From Cladobotryum mycophilum (taxonomy: Eukaryota > Ascomycota > Sordariomycetes > Hypocreales > Hypocreaceae): 64,000 nt of DNA. Positions 34,842 to 46,186 of this stretch are shown in pieces. The notes beneath the pieces were generated by a model, which was not told the DNA's origin, searched no databases, and saw nothing but the letters and a program-made list of their open reading frames with translations. Within the stretch, counting starts at the first letter, position 1, and every line of letters begins with the position of its first letter. A program made the position numbers and the translations under genes. The stretch spans positions 5,084,001 through 5,148,000 of the forward strand of contig CM071591.1 in the NCBI GenBank assembly GCA_036429605.1, written 5' to 3'.

Positions 34842-36284
34842 ATGGCTGCCGTTCTTGACGATAAAGAGGCCTTTGGCTTCTCAAAAGCTGGGTCTGATAC
34901 CTCAAAGTCGGAGGAACAGAGGCCATCGGAGCTTGATGATCCCAGCTTGGCACCCCCTGTGTCTCTTCCTCCCAATGGAGGTTTTGCCGCTTGGCTCCAG
35001 GTTCTGGGAGCGTTCCTGTTGTTCTTCAACTCTTGGTGAGTCCTCAAGCATTCACAGGCTTGCTTGTATGCAATCTTACTGACCTTTTGCACTTAGGGGT
35101 GTAATCAACACATTTGGTGTTTACCAGGCCTACTATGAGAAGGTTCTTCTTGCCGATTCCTCGCCATCTTCCATCTCATGGATTGGTACATTCCAAGGCT
35201 TCCTTTTGTTCCTCGTTGGAAGTGCTGTTGGCCCGCTCTTCGACAAGGGCTACTTGAGAAGCCTCACCATCACTGGCACATTCTTTCTTGTGTTTGGTCT
35301 CATGATGACATCAATATCCACCGAGTATTATCAGCTCTTCCTCGCACAGGGAGTGACAGTAGGCATCGGATGCGCTTTTGTCTTCCTGCCTAGCATTGCC
35401 ATTGTTGCAACTTACTTTACAACAAAGCGGGCTCTTGCGACTGGTATTGCCGCGGCTGGCGGTAGCATAGGTAACTCTACTTGACTAATAGCTACGTCGA
35501 CGATAGCTGACCATTTTGCTCAGGCTCCGTCATTTATCCCATCATCTTCAAGAGACTAGTTGATCCTGTTGGTTTTGGTTGGGCTACCCGCATCATTGCC
35601 TTCATTGTTTTTGGCACCATGCTTGTCCCAATCTTCGTCATGAAGTCTCGTCTTGCGCCCCCCAAGCAAGCCCGGGCAATTTTCGACTTTGCCGCCTTCA
35701 AGGAGCCACCGTATTTGGTATTCTGTATAAGCCTGTTTTTTGCCTTTACAGGAATGTACTTCCCCTTCTTTTACCTCCCCACCTACTTCGAGGTCTCCCT
35801 TCATGAGACTGGCAACATTTCATTTTACAGCCTTGCCATCCTCAATGCTGCCTCGGTTCCTGGCCGTATCCTCCCAGGTCTCATTGCAGACCATGTTGGT
35901 TCGATGAACGCGATCATCCCAGTTGGCCTTATTACATCACTCCTGGCATTTTGCTGGATTGGAATCCACAACGTACCCGGCATCATCGTGTTCGCTATTC
36001 TCTACGGTTTTGCCTCAGGTGCTTCGGTCTCCCTGCCGCCCACTATTTGTGCGCGACTATGCCCAAACATGAGCATGCTAGGCACACGCATGGGAATGAG
36101 CTTTTTCTTCTGCGGTTTTGGCTTGTTGATTGGTAACCCCATTGCGGGAGCCTTGTTGGACCTCGAGCATGCTGTGTTTTGGAAAGGACAGGTGTTCTCT
36201 GGTCTTATGGTTGCTGTTGGAACGTGCTTCTTTGTGCTTACTCGTGTGCTAAGGGGCAGGGAGACTGAGGGATGGAAGATGTAA
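34842..36284 (+). CDS. MFS monocarboxylate-type permease
   Basis: Three exons, 34842-35035, 35097-35470 and 35524-36284, total 1,329 bases (442 residues). A ~45-residue cytosolic N-terminus is followed by PPNGGFAAWLQVLGAF, the usual opening of fungal monocarboxylate permeases (MCT-like MFS group). About 12 membrane helices can be traced, for example WIGTFQGFLLFLVGSAVGPL, FLPSIAIVATYFT with RALATGIAAAGGSIG, and AILNAASVPGRILPGLIADH. It should move a carboxylate or similar organic acid across the plasma membrane with protons. The substrate is unknown. ATG chosen at 34842 because it directly follows a fungal-type AAAGAA context; no in-frame upstream ATG is seen. Confidence 0.88.
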
Positions 36285-36505
36285 TGCGAAAAGCTTATGG
36301 AATGAAATGTATTTGAAACAACTATGCATGAGACTAAGTACTTGGAGGTGTTCTCAAATAGCTTCTGGATTCAATAGCTCTGAGTTTTGCTTTTGAGAGA
36401 TAGAGAAGAAAAGGGGGGGGGGGTAATAGCTGTATAAAGCTGAAAGTGTTTTTTTGACAAATGGGCCATTTTCAAGACTAGATCATGCAACGATAGTATT
36501 TTTGT

Positions 36506-39500
36506 TCAATCTCTTCTAAAGTGCCCGCTTCTGAGTTGCCTTCTCCGTGAGAGATCGAGAGATGAAGGTGGGGAAGCACTACGTTTCCGCTTCCGTGGCT
36601 TGGTCGTAGCTGGCTCAGTAAGCTCTTTTATGGAGTCATATCGCTCATCGTGATTGTTCTCCGGACGCACAAAGGATAGCAGCAGCTTCGCATATGAAGC
36701 GGCAACGGCAGCCGCGTATTCCTGCCAGGAATCATCTTTATGTTCGTCTGCAAAATCACATATTCCTCGGATTACAAGGCAGTCACACGTATTCATAATA
36801 CCTGCGGCCTCCATCTCGAAGCACAATATGTCATGCTTCTGCGCTAGTTGATCACGAAGGGTCGCGTCTTTAACAACCAGATTGCCAGACGCAATAGGCC
36901 CATAATGTACAACAGGAATCGGTCTCCATCGCATCTGTGTTTTCTGCTCTTGTTGGCTTGAAGGGGTTCCCAGTGCTAGACCAGGGTTACAATATTCATT
37001 CCTCGCTAGACTGATATGGTCAAGGAAGCCTTGTAGCATCTGGCCACTGCGATGATGAGGGTTTGATTCTAGTTTGCCCGTGACTGCCAAAAGCGCCCTT
37101 GGTGGACTTCGCAGCGAACCGGTGAGATGAAGTTCCCCGCGCTCAGCCTTTGCAAGGTCATACTGTAGCACGCCTGGGCATCTTCCTTTCGGTGTGCTAA
37201 CTACGATATCTCCAAGCCGGATATCGTGCTTTGTGCTCGGAACGCCTGCACCGATACCAACAAGCAAACAGAACCTCAGCTCAAAGCTACGAGCCATATC
37301 CGACGCAACAGCCGCAGCCGCATTGGTCCCATATTCACCATTTGGTAAGCATGCTGCGACAACGGTGTGGAGTCCAATACAACCGAAGCTATACGAGTTC
37401 TTATCGCCACGCAGATGAACCGCAGTCTGATGTGTGTCTGCATCTTGAAACTCCTGATCGAACAATAACCGCACGGCCAGGAGCTCTTTAGAGAGTGCGC
37501 AAATGATTCCAATTGAGAATTTTCGTCGCACCCCTGAGAGTTTGACATGTGATAACGAGGCCTGAGTTAACGATATATCAGACTGATTGGGTTGGCTAAA
37601 CGTATGATCTCTACTCAGCCCGACCCCACTGTCGTAGAACTTGGAGACAGAGGAAGCGGACTCAGCAACCTCTTCGACTTCTGATCTTGCAACACATGCT
37701 TTCCCTGTTGAAATGAAATCCAAGTGATACCCGAACACGATAACGCTATATGGGAAAGAGTTCATAGCCCAATCTTGCCCTTCAAGGTAGGAAGTCAGAA
37801 TGTTTGACAAGAATGCTTGGCTTGGTGAGCAGGGTTCGGTAATTTCGGTTCCATGAGCGTAATCCTTATTTCTACATATCTCCGAATCTGCTATTGAAGG
37901 ATTCCAGACTAGGTCCTCGGTGAGATGAAGTTGTTCAATGTTAAGACTGTGGGCTCTTTCGACAACTGGCTGTAAGTCAGAAACGCCTATTGCGATATAA
38001 TACTTGCCTTTCGGCAAGCTCAACCAATGTGGACATATATCTTCTGATACCAAAGGCTGGATGAGCTCACCTACACCGCGTCCGAAGAGAGAAACTGTGC
38101 GGGTCGCTCGTAAGAAATTAATCCATCCGCTAGTTTTTTCGCTCAGAGTTGCGATATGTAAATAGGCAGTGTCTTTGCTCTCAATGGACAGGGTTGAAAA
38201 ATCCCAACCTCCAAGTTTCCTCAATCCTTTGAATGAATTCTCTTCCTCGGCTGAAATCCCCGGTTGCATGTCAATGAGTTTTTCCAAGATGCCAGCATAG
38301 TGTTTGATTCGACTGCGAAGCCTGACATGGCTGCCATCTTCATTCTCATAAAGTGGCAGTTGAAGATTTTCCTTGTCCACAAGAACGCCCATTGCTGAAA
38401 ATGATTGAAACATCTTGTCTGCTTCGCGAATAGCGCCAACTTGGAGAAGAAAAGCAGAACTGGCGCTGTCCGATCTGTTATGCTCGAGGGATGCTCGTAC
38501 CAAATGAAGCAAAGCAGTTGTGCCGTTCAGGAGCCATCCGCGCTTATCATCCTCATCCCAGAGAAGAACAAGCTGCTGCTCGATCCATTTGAGACTTGGG
38601 ATAAAGCCGTCGGTAATAATATGGGAGGGTCTCTCTTTGATGCCTTGAAGGAACCGAGGTCCTTTGATGACGCCTCTACTTGGAGATACAGAGATATCCT
38701 GGAGAGGGCTACCGCGGTCGGGACGAGGAAGCGCAGAGCGGCGTATTGTGTAATTGGCTTTGGGTGATCCTTTTTTGCATAAAAAATGTCAGTGGTTTCG
38801 GTGAAGTATGGCTTGGGCTTAGTATTCTACTCACCAGCTAAAAAGTGAGCCGAAGAGCACCATCCAACCACGTGCCTGTGACTCTCTAAATCAACCCGAC
38901 TGACAGTCTCTAAACACGATGTCGGTGCATCCAAGTATGACACCCTACCCCCGTCGACGCTACAAACTAGATGCCATAGGATCACATCATCTTGTCGGGC
39001 GGTCGCAATAAGCATGGCCGAAAACCCCTTCAGAAAGACTGAGCCATTAAAGTAGTCAACGCTACTCGTGCCAACCAGCCCTGCCATTATATTGAGCGGC
39101 ATCTCAAGCCCACAAGAGTATAGTCCGGTCCTTTGGTGAACCGGAAACCCCTGTGCAATGACTGGACTCCGAAAGAAGTTGTGCCAACATTGTCCAGTAG
39201 TGGACCAGGGTGGCTCTCGCTGAATCTCTTTCATCACAAAGTCGATTTCGAATTTGCCATTATCGACTTTTCCTGCTCGTAATTGAGAATATGCCATCGT
39301 GTCTGGATCAGGTGATGATCGTAGAGCTGCTCCAAGCCACGCGAATTGCTCTGCGATTTCAACTATTGAAAATGAGACTCCGGAGACTCTTACTAAAAAT
39401 TTAGGACCAGAGATTTGAGTCTCTAGTGAGGTTCCATCCGCCAACGTGACTATGAGGAAAGCTTAGTTTCAAGTGGGTAGTTCTATCAACATATTGCTAA

Positions 39501-41537
39501 CTCACCTTTATTCCAATCTGTTGGAGTGGAGCTGTCATAACTGCGTCTAACGGCTATTTGAACTGCCTCTAAGACAGCATCTGCAGTTGTCTGCCACGTT
39601 TGGCGCATGTACTCCTCACACGAAAGCGCTTGAACATGAGGAGACGTTCCAGTGAGCGTGATAACTTGCGGCAGGGCTTCATATGGCTTTGCTTCGTACT
39701 CCTGCTGTTGAAGAAAGGCGAGAATGTCCCAGATGAGTTCGAATTTCATCGTAAATACCTGCGCCGGGCTTCGTTTGCTGATGCGAGGCTTTGGGAGAGC
39801 CAAGAGAATCATCTGCCGTAGACCCTGGACAGCGGTGAAATCTGATGCTCCAATAATAACCTCCCGCCGTAAACGGCCTAGGAGCCACTGATACGCGGGT
39901 GTGTCGTGGATAATGCTTGCGTACATGGATTTCTTCTTTTGAACATCAAGATTATTCGATTCTTCTCCCTCAGCATTATCACCTACACCTTCCACTTCGA
40001 GGTCCATCTCGGAATCGGCACCCTCGGAGTCAGCCTCAGATGTAATGCTGTTATCTTTGGGGTTGGCCGCGTCTTTCTTGGCTTTGGGATCAAGAGTATA
40101 CTCTCCCAACGCAGAGTCTTTATTGTGTACATCTTCATGCAGCTCGTCATGTGAATAGGTTCCCAGGTTCAAGAGCCACTCCCCAGTCATCTCTTGACGC
40201 ACTTCTTGTGCAATCTTACGTCGATATGGCAATTCTATGCTGCTAGCACTTTCGTTATCGTCCATGCTTTTGTTCTTTGTCGTAGTAAGATCTTTGAACG
40301 CGTCTACAATTTCTCTGCAATCAACGTATCAGTTCATCGGCCATATTGACAGATCCGCAACCTCCGGCTCTCTTACTTTCTATGCTTGTGAACAAAGACC
40401 ATGATATCGCGATGCTTATTTGATTCAGCCCCATGCCCAATTTTCAGAGAGAACCCTTTCAATAGCTCCGGAAGAACTGTTGTGACTCTGTCCCGAGCGA
40501 TATCATCATGAAAGTTGACCATGTTGTTGAATTGATGCCGTAGTTCGTCGGCTAGCTCCCGGACATAATCATCCTTCTGATTAGAAGGTAAGATAGACCC
40601 ATCTGAGTAAACCGTATCTGTATCAGAAGCATCAACTTCCTGATCATTGGATACTAGCGACATATCCTTGTGCTCTCCCCAAGGCCCCTTTGTTGTTGCT
40701 GATGCGTAGCCTGAGTCAGTGGGTGGGACCAGTGATCTTGTCTCTTCTAGACTATTAGGCCATATCTGATGCTCTATTATATATTGGTCTTCTTCTGGCA
40801 TTGAACTTTCGCTCGGCGGGTTGGGAAAATAGGGCCATTTATTTTCATCGTTTGTTGTTTGCATAATTGTTTCAGATCCTATTTGATGACAGCTCGGATC
40901 CTGTATTCCGAACAAGTCCTTAATTGTGCTCTCAAAGTCAGCAATATCTAAATTAATAGGTGCGGTTAAGTTGGCTTGAACGGTTTGTTGATCGCTTATG
41001 TTAGACTGTAATTTTGCGAAGGCCAGAAGGGGTTTGGCCTTCTTATTAAACCCTCTGGGATTTCTCCAGCTACTGCGTCTGTGGAGCCATGCCTCAGATA
41101 CTGCTCACTTTCCAGACTCTTAGAGGTGACTTCCATAGATGCATTGAATTGCTGCGCGAGCTGTCCTAGGGCGGCAGGACTGTCAGGTGGATTCTGTAAC
41201 CAAACATAAGTGAATGATCAAGCTGCAAGTTATCTATGTCGAACCATGTTTTTCACCATATATGCGCTCCAAGGCTCTGTATATACACCACTGCTCATTA
41301 GTGCATCGGCGTGATCATTGAGACGAAAGTTGGGCCGCCGTTCCCGCTTGTCCTACGCAGTCCTTTGTTAGCACCTCCGACTATCGCACAGAGTTATATA
41401 AGCATGTCGTAGATTTAAAGAAAACCCACACTTGAAATATTGTCTGAAAGAGGAAGTGAGTGAGACAAGGACAATGGCTCTAAACCATCATCTGCCACGT
41501 TCGAGGCTGGAACCTCCGGCTTTACATATCGTGTCAT
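36506..41537 (-). CDS. Large fungal protein with C-terminal nucleoside-phosphorylase domain
   Basis: At least five well-joined exons on the minus strand: 41352-41257, 41193-40377, 40314-39506, 39449-38835 and 38769-36506, plus an uncertain first exon from ATG 41537; about 1,550 residues. Landmarks: KRERRPNF and TEPWSAYM near the start, an Asp/Glu-rich stretch, a conserved fungal block (CWHNFFRSPVIAQGFPVHQR, GLEMPLNIMAGL), then a PNP/UDP-phosphorylase or MTA-nucleosidase-like domain with IGIICALSKELLA, VGIGAGVP, FEMEAAGIMN and IRGICDFADEHKDDSWQEYAA. The C-terminus is basic (KPRKRKRS), a likely nuclear signal. The phosphorylase domain looks intact. The frame slips once near 41085-41105. In fungi this domain often caps STAND proteins, but here no NACHT is present. 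Role unknown; linked by family to heterokaryon or cell-death genes. Confidence 0.75.
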
Positions 41538-42801
41538 TGTGCTACTAGCACTGCGTAACCCCAAATTAGAGATTTACTCTTTCAAGATTGTTTTAGATAG
41601 CTCGGTAGACACTGCGGGACTACGGCAGTCGAATATTGCTGGCCTGCGTTAATTTCTATTCTATCATGCAATCATTTGGAGAAGAGCGGGGCATTTTGAG
41701 GCAACAGGTCTGAGGCTGATCAGTGGTCAATCTTCATTATGCGCAGTAACCAATCAGAAATGGGTTGATTGCATGGCCGCGGAGGCACCTTGCCTCCATA
41801 TCAGCCTTGATTATTATCGCATAGTGACACTTCAAGCAAATAGAAGATAAAGCAGTCATTGGAATGTCCCTCTAATAAGAGTGAACGAGAATCTTAATGT
41901 CTATCAACGATGGGCTCCGTCTAAAAAAACCTAGAATTTAATAGTTGACGATATCCGAAATAAAGGGTTGGAACACTCTAAGCCAATAAATGCTACAACT
42001 GAGCTGAAGAATAGCTATCTCCGATATAGTTGGTCAAGATTTAAAATTGATGCCAGACTACGAAAGTCATTATATAGGCCGCATGTATCTCGCAGTCTAC
42101 CAATTTTCTGTTAGAAGGAACTGTACTGTACAGAATATATATGTAAAAATCCTAACGATCCGGCAAAATGTCTGATGATTCTAGGTTATCCTCAGCATGT
42201 GGGCTGGTCAGTGGGATTGGGCTGATGGAGCTTGCCTCTATATTAAAGGCTATTATAAGCCAGTAGTACCAATAAGGGCATTATGATGAAACCTTGCCGG
42301 ATACCCGTGAAGTTCTGATGCATCGTGCCTCATTAATTATTCCCGACGTAGCCGATTGTGGATGCGGTTTAACTACTTTGAATCACACCTACGCTGCAAA
42401 TGGAAGGCCATTTAAATGGCTCGGACCGATGGAGCCCTATGATAACCATAGCAGAGCATTTATCCATCATTCGTGTCTCAACCTCTTGGCGCTGATTGAT
42501 CACTTGTATGCGTGGCATGTAAGACTTAATCTACCTAGGTAGGAAGGCAGAATTTGGGGGCTTCCTACTTGAACTATCGTATTGCTGACTATGCCCGTTC
42601 CTGTCTCGTTGGCGTTTCGTAAATACGACGTGCTGCTTTTATCGCTAGGCAGATGTATAATATATAAAGGGGATGATCAGAGCCTTGAGCAGATTAGCTC
42701 CCGTGTCTTGCTATAGTGACGGCGACTTCAATAAGAGGCTCAACTTTGCCTTGGGAGTCATTCTGCATTCAATCTGGCGAGCTTTCGATCATACTGCAAC
42801 C
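41538..42801. promoter_or_regulatory. Divergent region with GH55 promoter
   Basis: 1.26 kb between the 5' end of the phosphorylase-domain gene and the GH55 start. A TATATAAAGGGG box at 42661-42672, about 135 bases before the chosen ATG (42802), is the likely GH55 core promoter. Transcription from there excludes the upstream ATG at 42673 as the main start. Confidence 0.5.
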
Positions 42802-45393
42802 ATGAAACAGTGGTCTCTTTTGGGCTGCATAGCCCTATTGCCCTCTCTCTCCTCTGCTGTTCCGGCTCAGGCATACAACAAATGGTTGGATTCGAGACAG
42901 AGTGGCTCATCATGGTTCCTAGGAAACCTTGACCACACATCTGATGCCGTCAGAGGTTATGTCCCCAATCTGACCAACAGCGGCGGACAAGCCAATTTCA
43001 CTTACCCAGTCTACAAGACTGTCAACCCTGGTGATTCGAATGCATTTGTCAATGCATTGTACTCGGATGGACCCAGCGGTGGCCAAAGAGATAACTGCTG
43101 GCTAGCGGGCCAGCCTCGTCTGATCTACCTGCCGCCTGGTATGTGCTCCTTGACATGTTCTTCATCAAAGTGATCACACTGACAGGACCAACTTAGGGAC
43201 ATATACCGTCTCATCCACTATCTTCCTCGACACCGACACCGTCATCATCGGTGATGCTTCCAACCCTCCTACTATTCGTGCTGCTGCTGGCTTCAGCGGC
43301 GACTACCTCATTGTGGGTGGTCAGGGAGATGGAGATGCTCACCCATGTGGCGGTTCTGGAGGAGAAACCCACTTCTCGACCATGAGTGAGTCGTACCCTT
43401 TTAGACAATACGATGCCCTCTAGACAATGCATTCTAATGGATGGTAACTAGTTAAAAATGTCATTCTTGACACCACAGCAAATGCCGGTAGCGGGGGCTT
43501 CACTGCTCTGAGCTGGTCTATTGCTCAGAATTGTGCTTTGGTACGTTGACTACTCAGCCTGTTTTTGATGACTGCATTCATGATACTAATATGGCCATTA
43601 TAGGTCAACGTGGAAATTAACATGCCCCAGGGTGCCCACACCGGTATGCATCATGTCATATTGTCTGGTGACTGGTATCAATTTCTAACATCGCTTTTGT
43701 TCAGGTATCATCATGGGCGGCGGCTCCACCATCTCGGTTTCTGATGTTACCTTCAACAACGGTAACGTTGGGCTGCACTGGAGTGGTAAGTTCATCCCAG
43801 ATTCTCAATGGTATTGATACTGACACGTCTACTCAGGTCACCAACAGGGCCAAGTGAAGGGCATGACATTCAACAGGTGCACTAACGGTATCGTCATCGA
43901 CAGCGGATTCACCATTAGCATCTTCGCCCCAGTCTGCAACACAGTCGGAAACTGCATCGTTCTCAACTCCGGCAACGCCTGGGTAGCCGTCATCGACGGT
44001 CAGAGCATCAACTCGGGCAACTTCTTCACCAGCAACCAGGGATTCCCCAACTTCATGCTCGAGAACATCTCAAAGGACACGACCAACTCCAACATGGTCG
44101 TGGTTGGCGGTGCTGTCAAGGTCGGCGGCGTCACGAACCTGGGCACCTACGTCTACGGCAATGTGTATGGTGCCAACCCGGTCTACCAGAACAATCCGTC
44201 TTCGCAGTCGGTCAATAGGCCTGCGGCGCTTGCTCCGGGTGGCAAGTACCCAGTCGTGAACGCGCCGCAGTACGCAGACAAGACGATTAACGATGTCATC
44301 AACCTGAAAGACGCGAGCAAGAACGGTGGATTTGCTCTGCACGGAGATGGACAAGTTGACGATACGGCGGCGCTTCAGGGTGCTCTCAACACGGCAGCCA
44401 ACCAGGGTAAGATTGCATACTTGCCTTTTGGTATCTACAGAGTCACCTCCACCATCACCATCCCCCCGGAACGGAGCTCTACGGTGAAGCCTGGCCCACC
44501 ATTTCTGGATCCGGCAATGCTTTCGCTTCCGAGTCCAACCCCACCCCAGTTGTGCAGGTCGGCAGCACACCAGGCCAGCGTGGTGTTGCTCACATCCAGG
44601 ACATTCGCTTCACCGTCAACGAGGCGCTTCCAGGTGCCATTTTGCTGCGAGTCAACATGGCCGGTAACAAGCCTGGCGATGTCGGCATCTTCAACTCTCT
44701 CAACACCATCGGTGGCACTCGCGACACATCTCTCAGCTGTGACAATGAATCCAACTGCCGCGCTGCCTACCTCGGTGTTCATCTCGCCGCTGGTTCATCC
44801 GCCTACATTGACAACTTCTGGTCCTGGGTCGCCGACCACCCCAGTGACAACAGCGGTAAGGGCATCCGCGCCGCTGTAAAGGGTGGTGTTCTCGTCGAGG
44901 CCACCGCCGGAACATGGCTCACTGGTCTCGGTTCCGAACACAACTGGCTGTACCAGCTTGGCTTCCACAACGCTGCCAACGTCTTCGTCTCCCTCTTCCA
45001 GAGCGAGACCAACTACAACCAGGGCACGCACGGCGCCCCCTTCCAGGCGCACCATTCAACGCTGGCCCCTCGGACCCCAACTTCGCCTGGTGCGGTGGCG
45101 GTGACAACGTCTGCCGCATGGGTCTCGCGCAGTACTACACTGGCAACAACAACGCCATCTACCACTACGCCGCAGGCAGCTGGAACTTCCAGTCGTTGAC
45201 CGGAGTGAACCAGGGAATAATGAACTATATCCAGACAGCCATTAGCGATGCTCATCTGTTTGGTTTCACGACTGGACCCAACGCTGCAGAGCTTATGCGA
45301 TTGCCTAGTGGCAAGGTGTTTGGCAATGCGGGCAGCGACGGATTTGGTGGATCCTGGGAGACGTTGGCTGCGGGCATCACGAGTCAGTCATGA
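42802..45393 (+). CDS. GH55 exo-beta-1,3-glucanase (two frame breaks)
   Basis: Six exons: 42802-43138, 43197-43385, 43452-43540, 43604-43643, 43705-43785 and 43837-45393, all with GT-AG signals. Start 42802 gives a signal peptide (WSLLGCIALLPSLSSAVPA); the ATG at 42673 would bury it. GH55 beta-helix text is plain: QPRLIYLPPG, HTGIIMGGGSTI, KDASKNGGFALHGDGQVDDT, TWLTGLGSEHNWLYQLGF. It should release glucose from beta-1,3-glucan outside the cell. The frame shifts twice in exon 6, at 44468-44469 (CCCCCCGG) and 45036-45044 (CCCCCTTCC), each as if one G or C were missing. Adding two bases to the 2,293 seen would give 764 residues, normal for the family. So either the gene is freshly broken or the assembly lost two bases. 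Confidence 0.88.
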
Positions 45394-46034
45394 TGAGGGG
45401 CCTATGGTTTGCCTATGAACCCTTTTCAAGACATCTTGATCACGATGACATGAGCAGTATTCGAGGACTATGAACGCTCCAGACATGCAGGGACATAGAG
45501 GGGGATTAGGCTCTTGAGTGGGCTACCCTGATTGTCCCAGCGCAGAGATTTTGTTGGAGCGTTGCCATGGAAGAGTATGTATATAAATTGCTCAAGGCGA
45601 CATCATAAGAGTAACGAAGAATAGTCACATACATGTATATAGCGAATTCAAGTATATAAATTGCCTACCTGCATCCCCCCACATCAATATTCACCATCGG
45701 CTATGTAATACCTGAGGCAGTGATCAAGAACCTTTTTGCTCAGCTTCCATCAATGACTCAGATAATGGGGTTGGAGTGAAGACCTCGAGGATAAAATAAG
45801 TGGTGATGCATTGCATAATGGCAACAATCACCCTTTCACTCTTCTCTATTGCCTTGATCAATTGGTCTTCCGAATCTCGAGGCCAACCAACCCCTGACAG
45901 TTTTTCTAGATCGTGTTGATAATCAGAATCTCAAAAGCTTCATGGCTACAGTTTCGATGAGATCGCGCGAGACTGATACGGGTCTTTTGCGCCTGTGCAT
46001 TGTCGCTGCGTTTCCCTTCGCCATCACATTACTG
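45394..46034. other. Intergenic between GH55 and kinase fusion
   Basis: 3' flanks of two convergent genes. A few short TATATAAATT runs; no gene. Confidence 0.45.
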
Positions 46035-46140
46035 GATATTCCTGTTGTTTCCCTACATTTCCCTTGTTTCTCTGCATGTCCCTGCGTTACTCATGTTTCC
46101 GAGTGTTCCCCTTGTTCCTCAGAATTTCTATTTATTTATT
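46035..46140 (+). repeat. Degenerate minisatellite, left copy
   Basis: Pyrimidine-rich tandem repeat with units like TTTCCCTACATTTCCCTTG and TTTCTCTGCATGTCCCTG. The same unit occurs on the opposite strand at 48655-48840, so the two arrays bracket the kinase-fusion gene in inverted orientation. Confidence 0.6.
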
Positions 46141-46186
46141 TAATGTTTTACATACTAGTGTGTTATATACATGCCTCTCGCCATGG

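Noticed and set aside
42673..42801. Upstream ATG as GH55 start
   Set aside because: It lies only a base or so after the TATATAAAGGGG box and would hide the signal peptide behind 43 residues; the ATG at 42802 gives a normal secretion signal.
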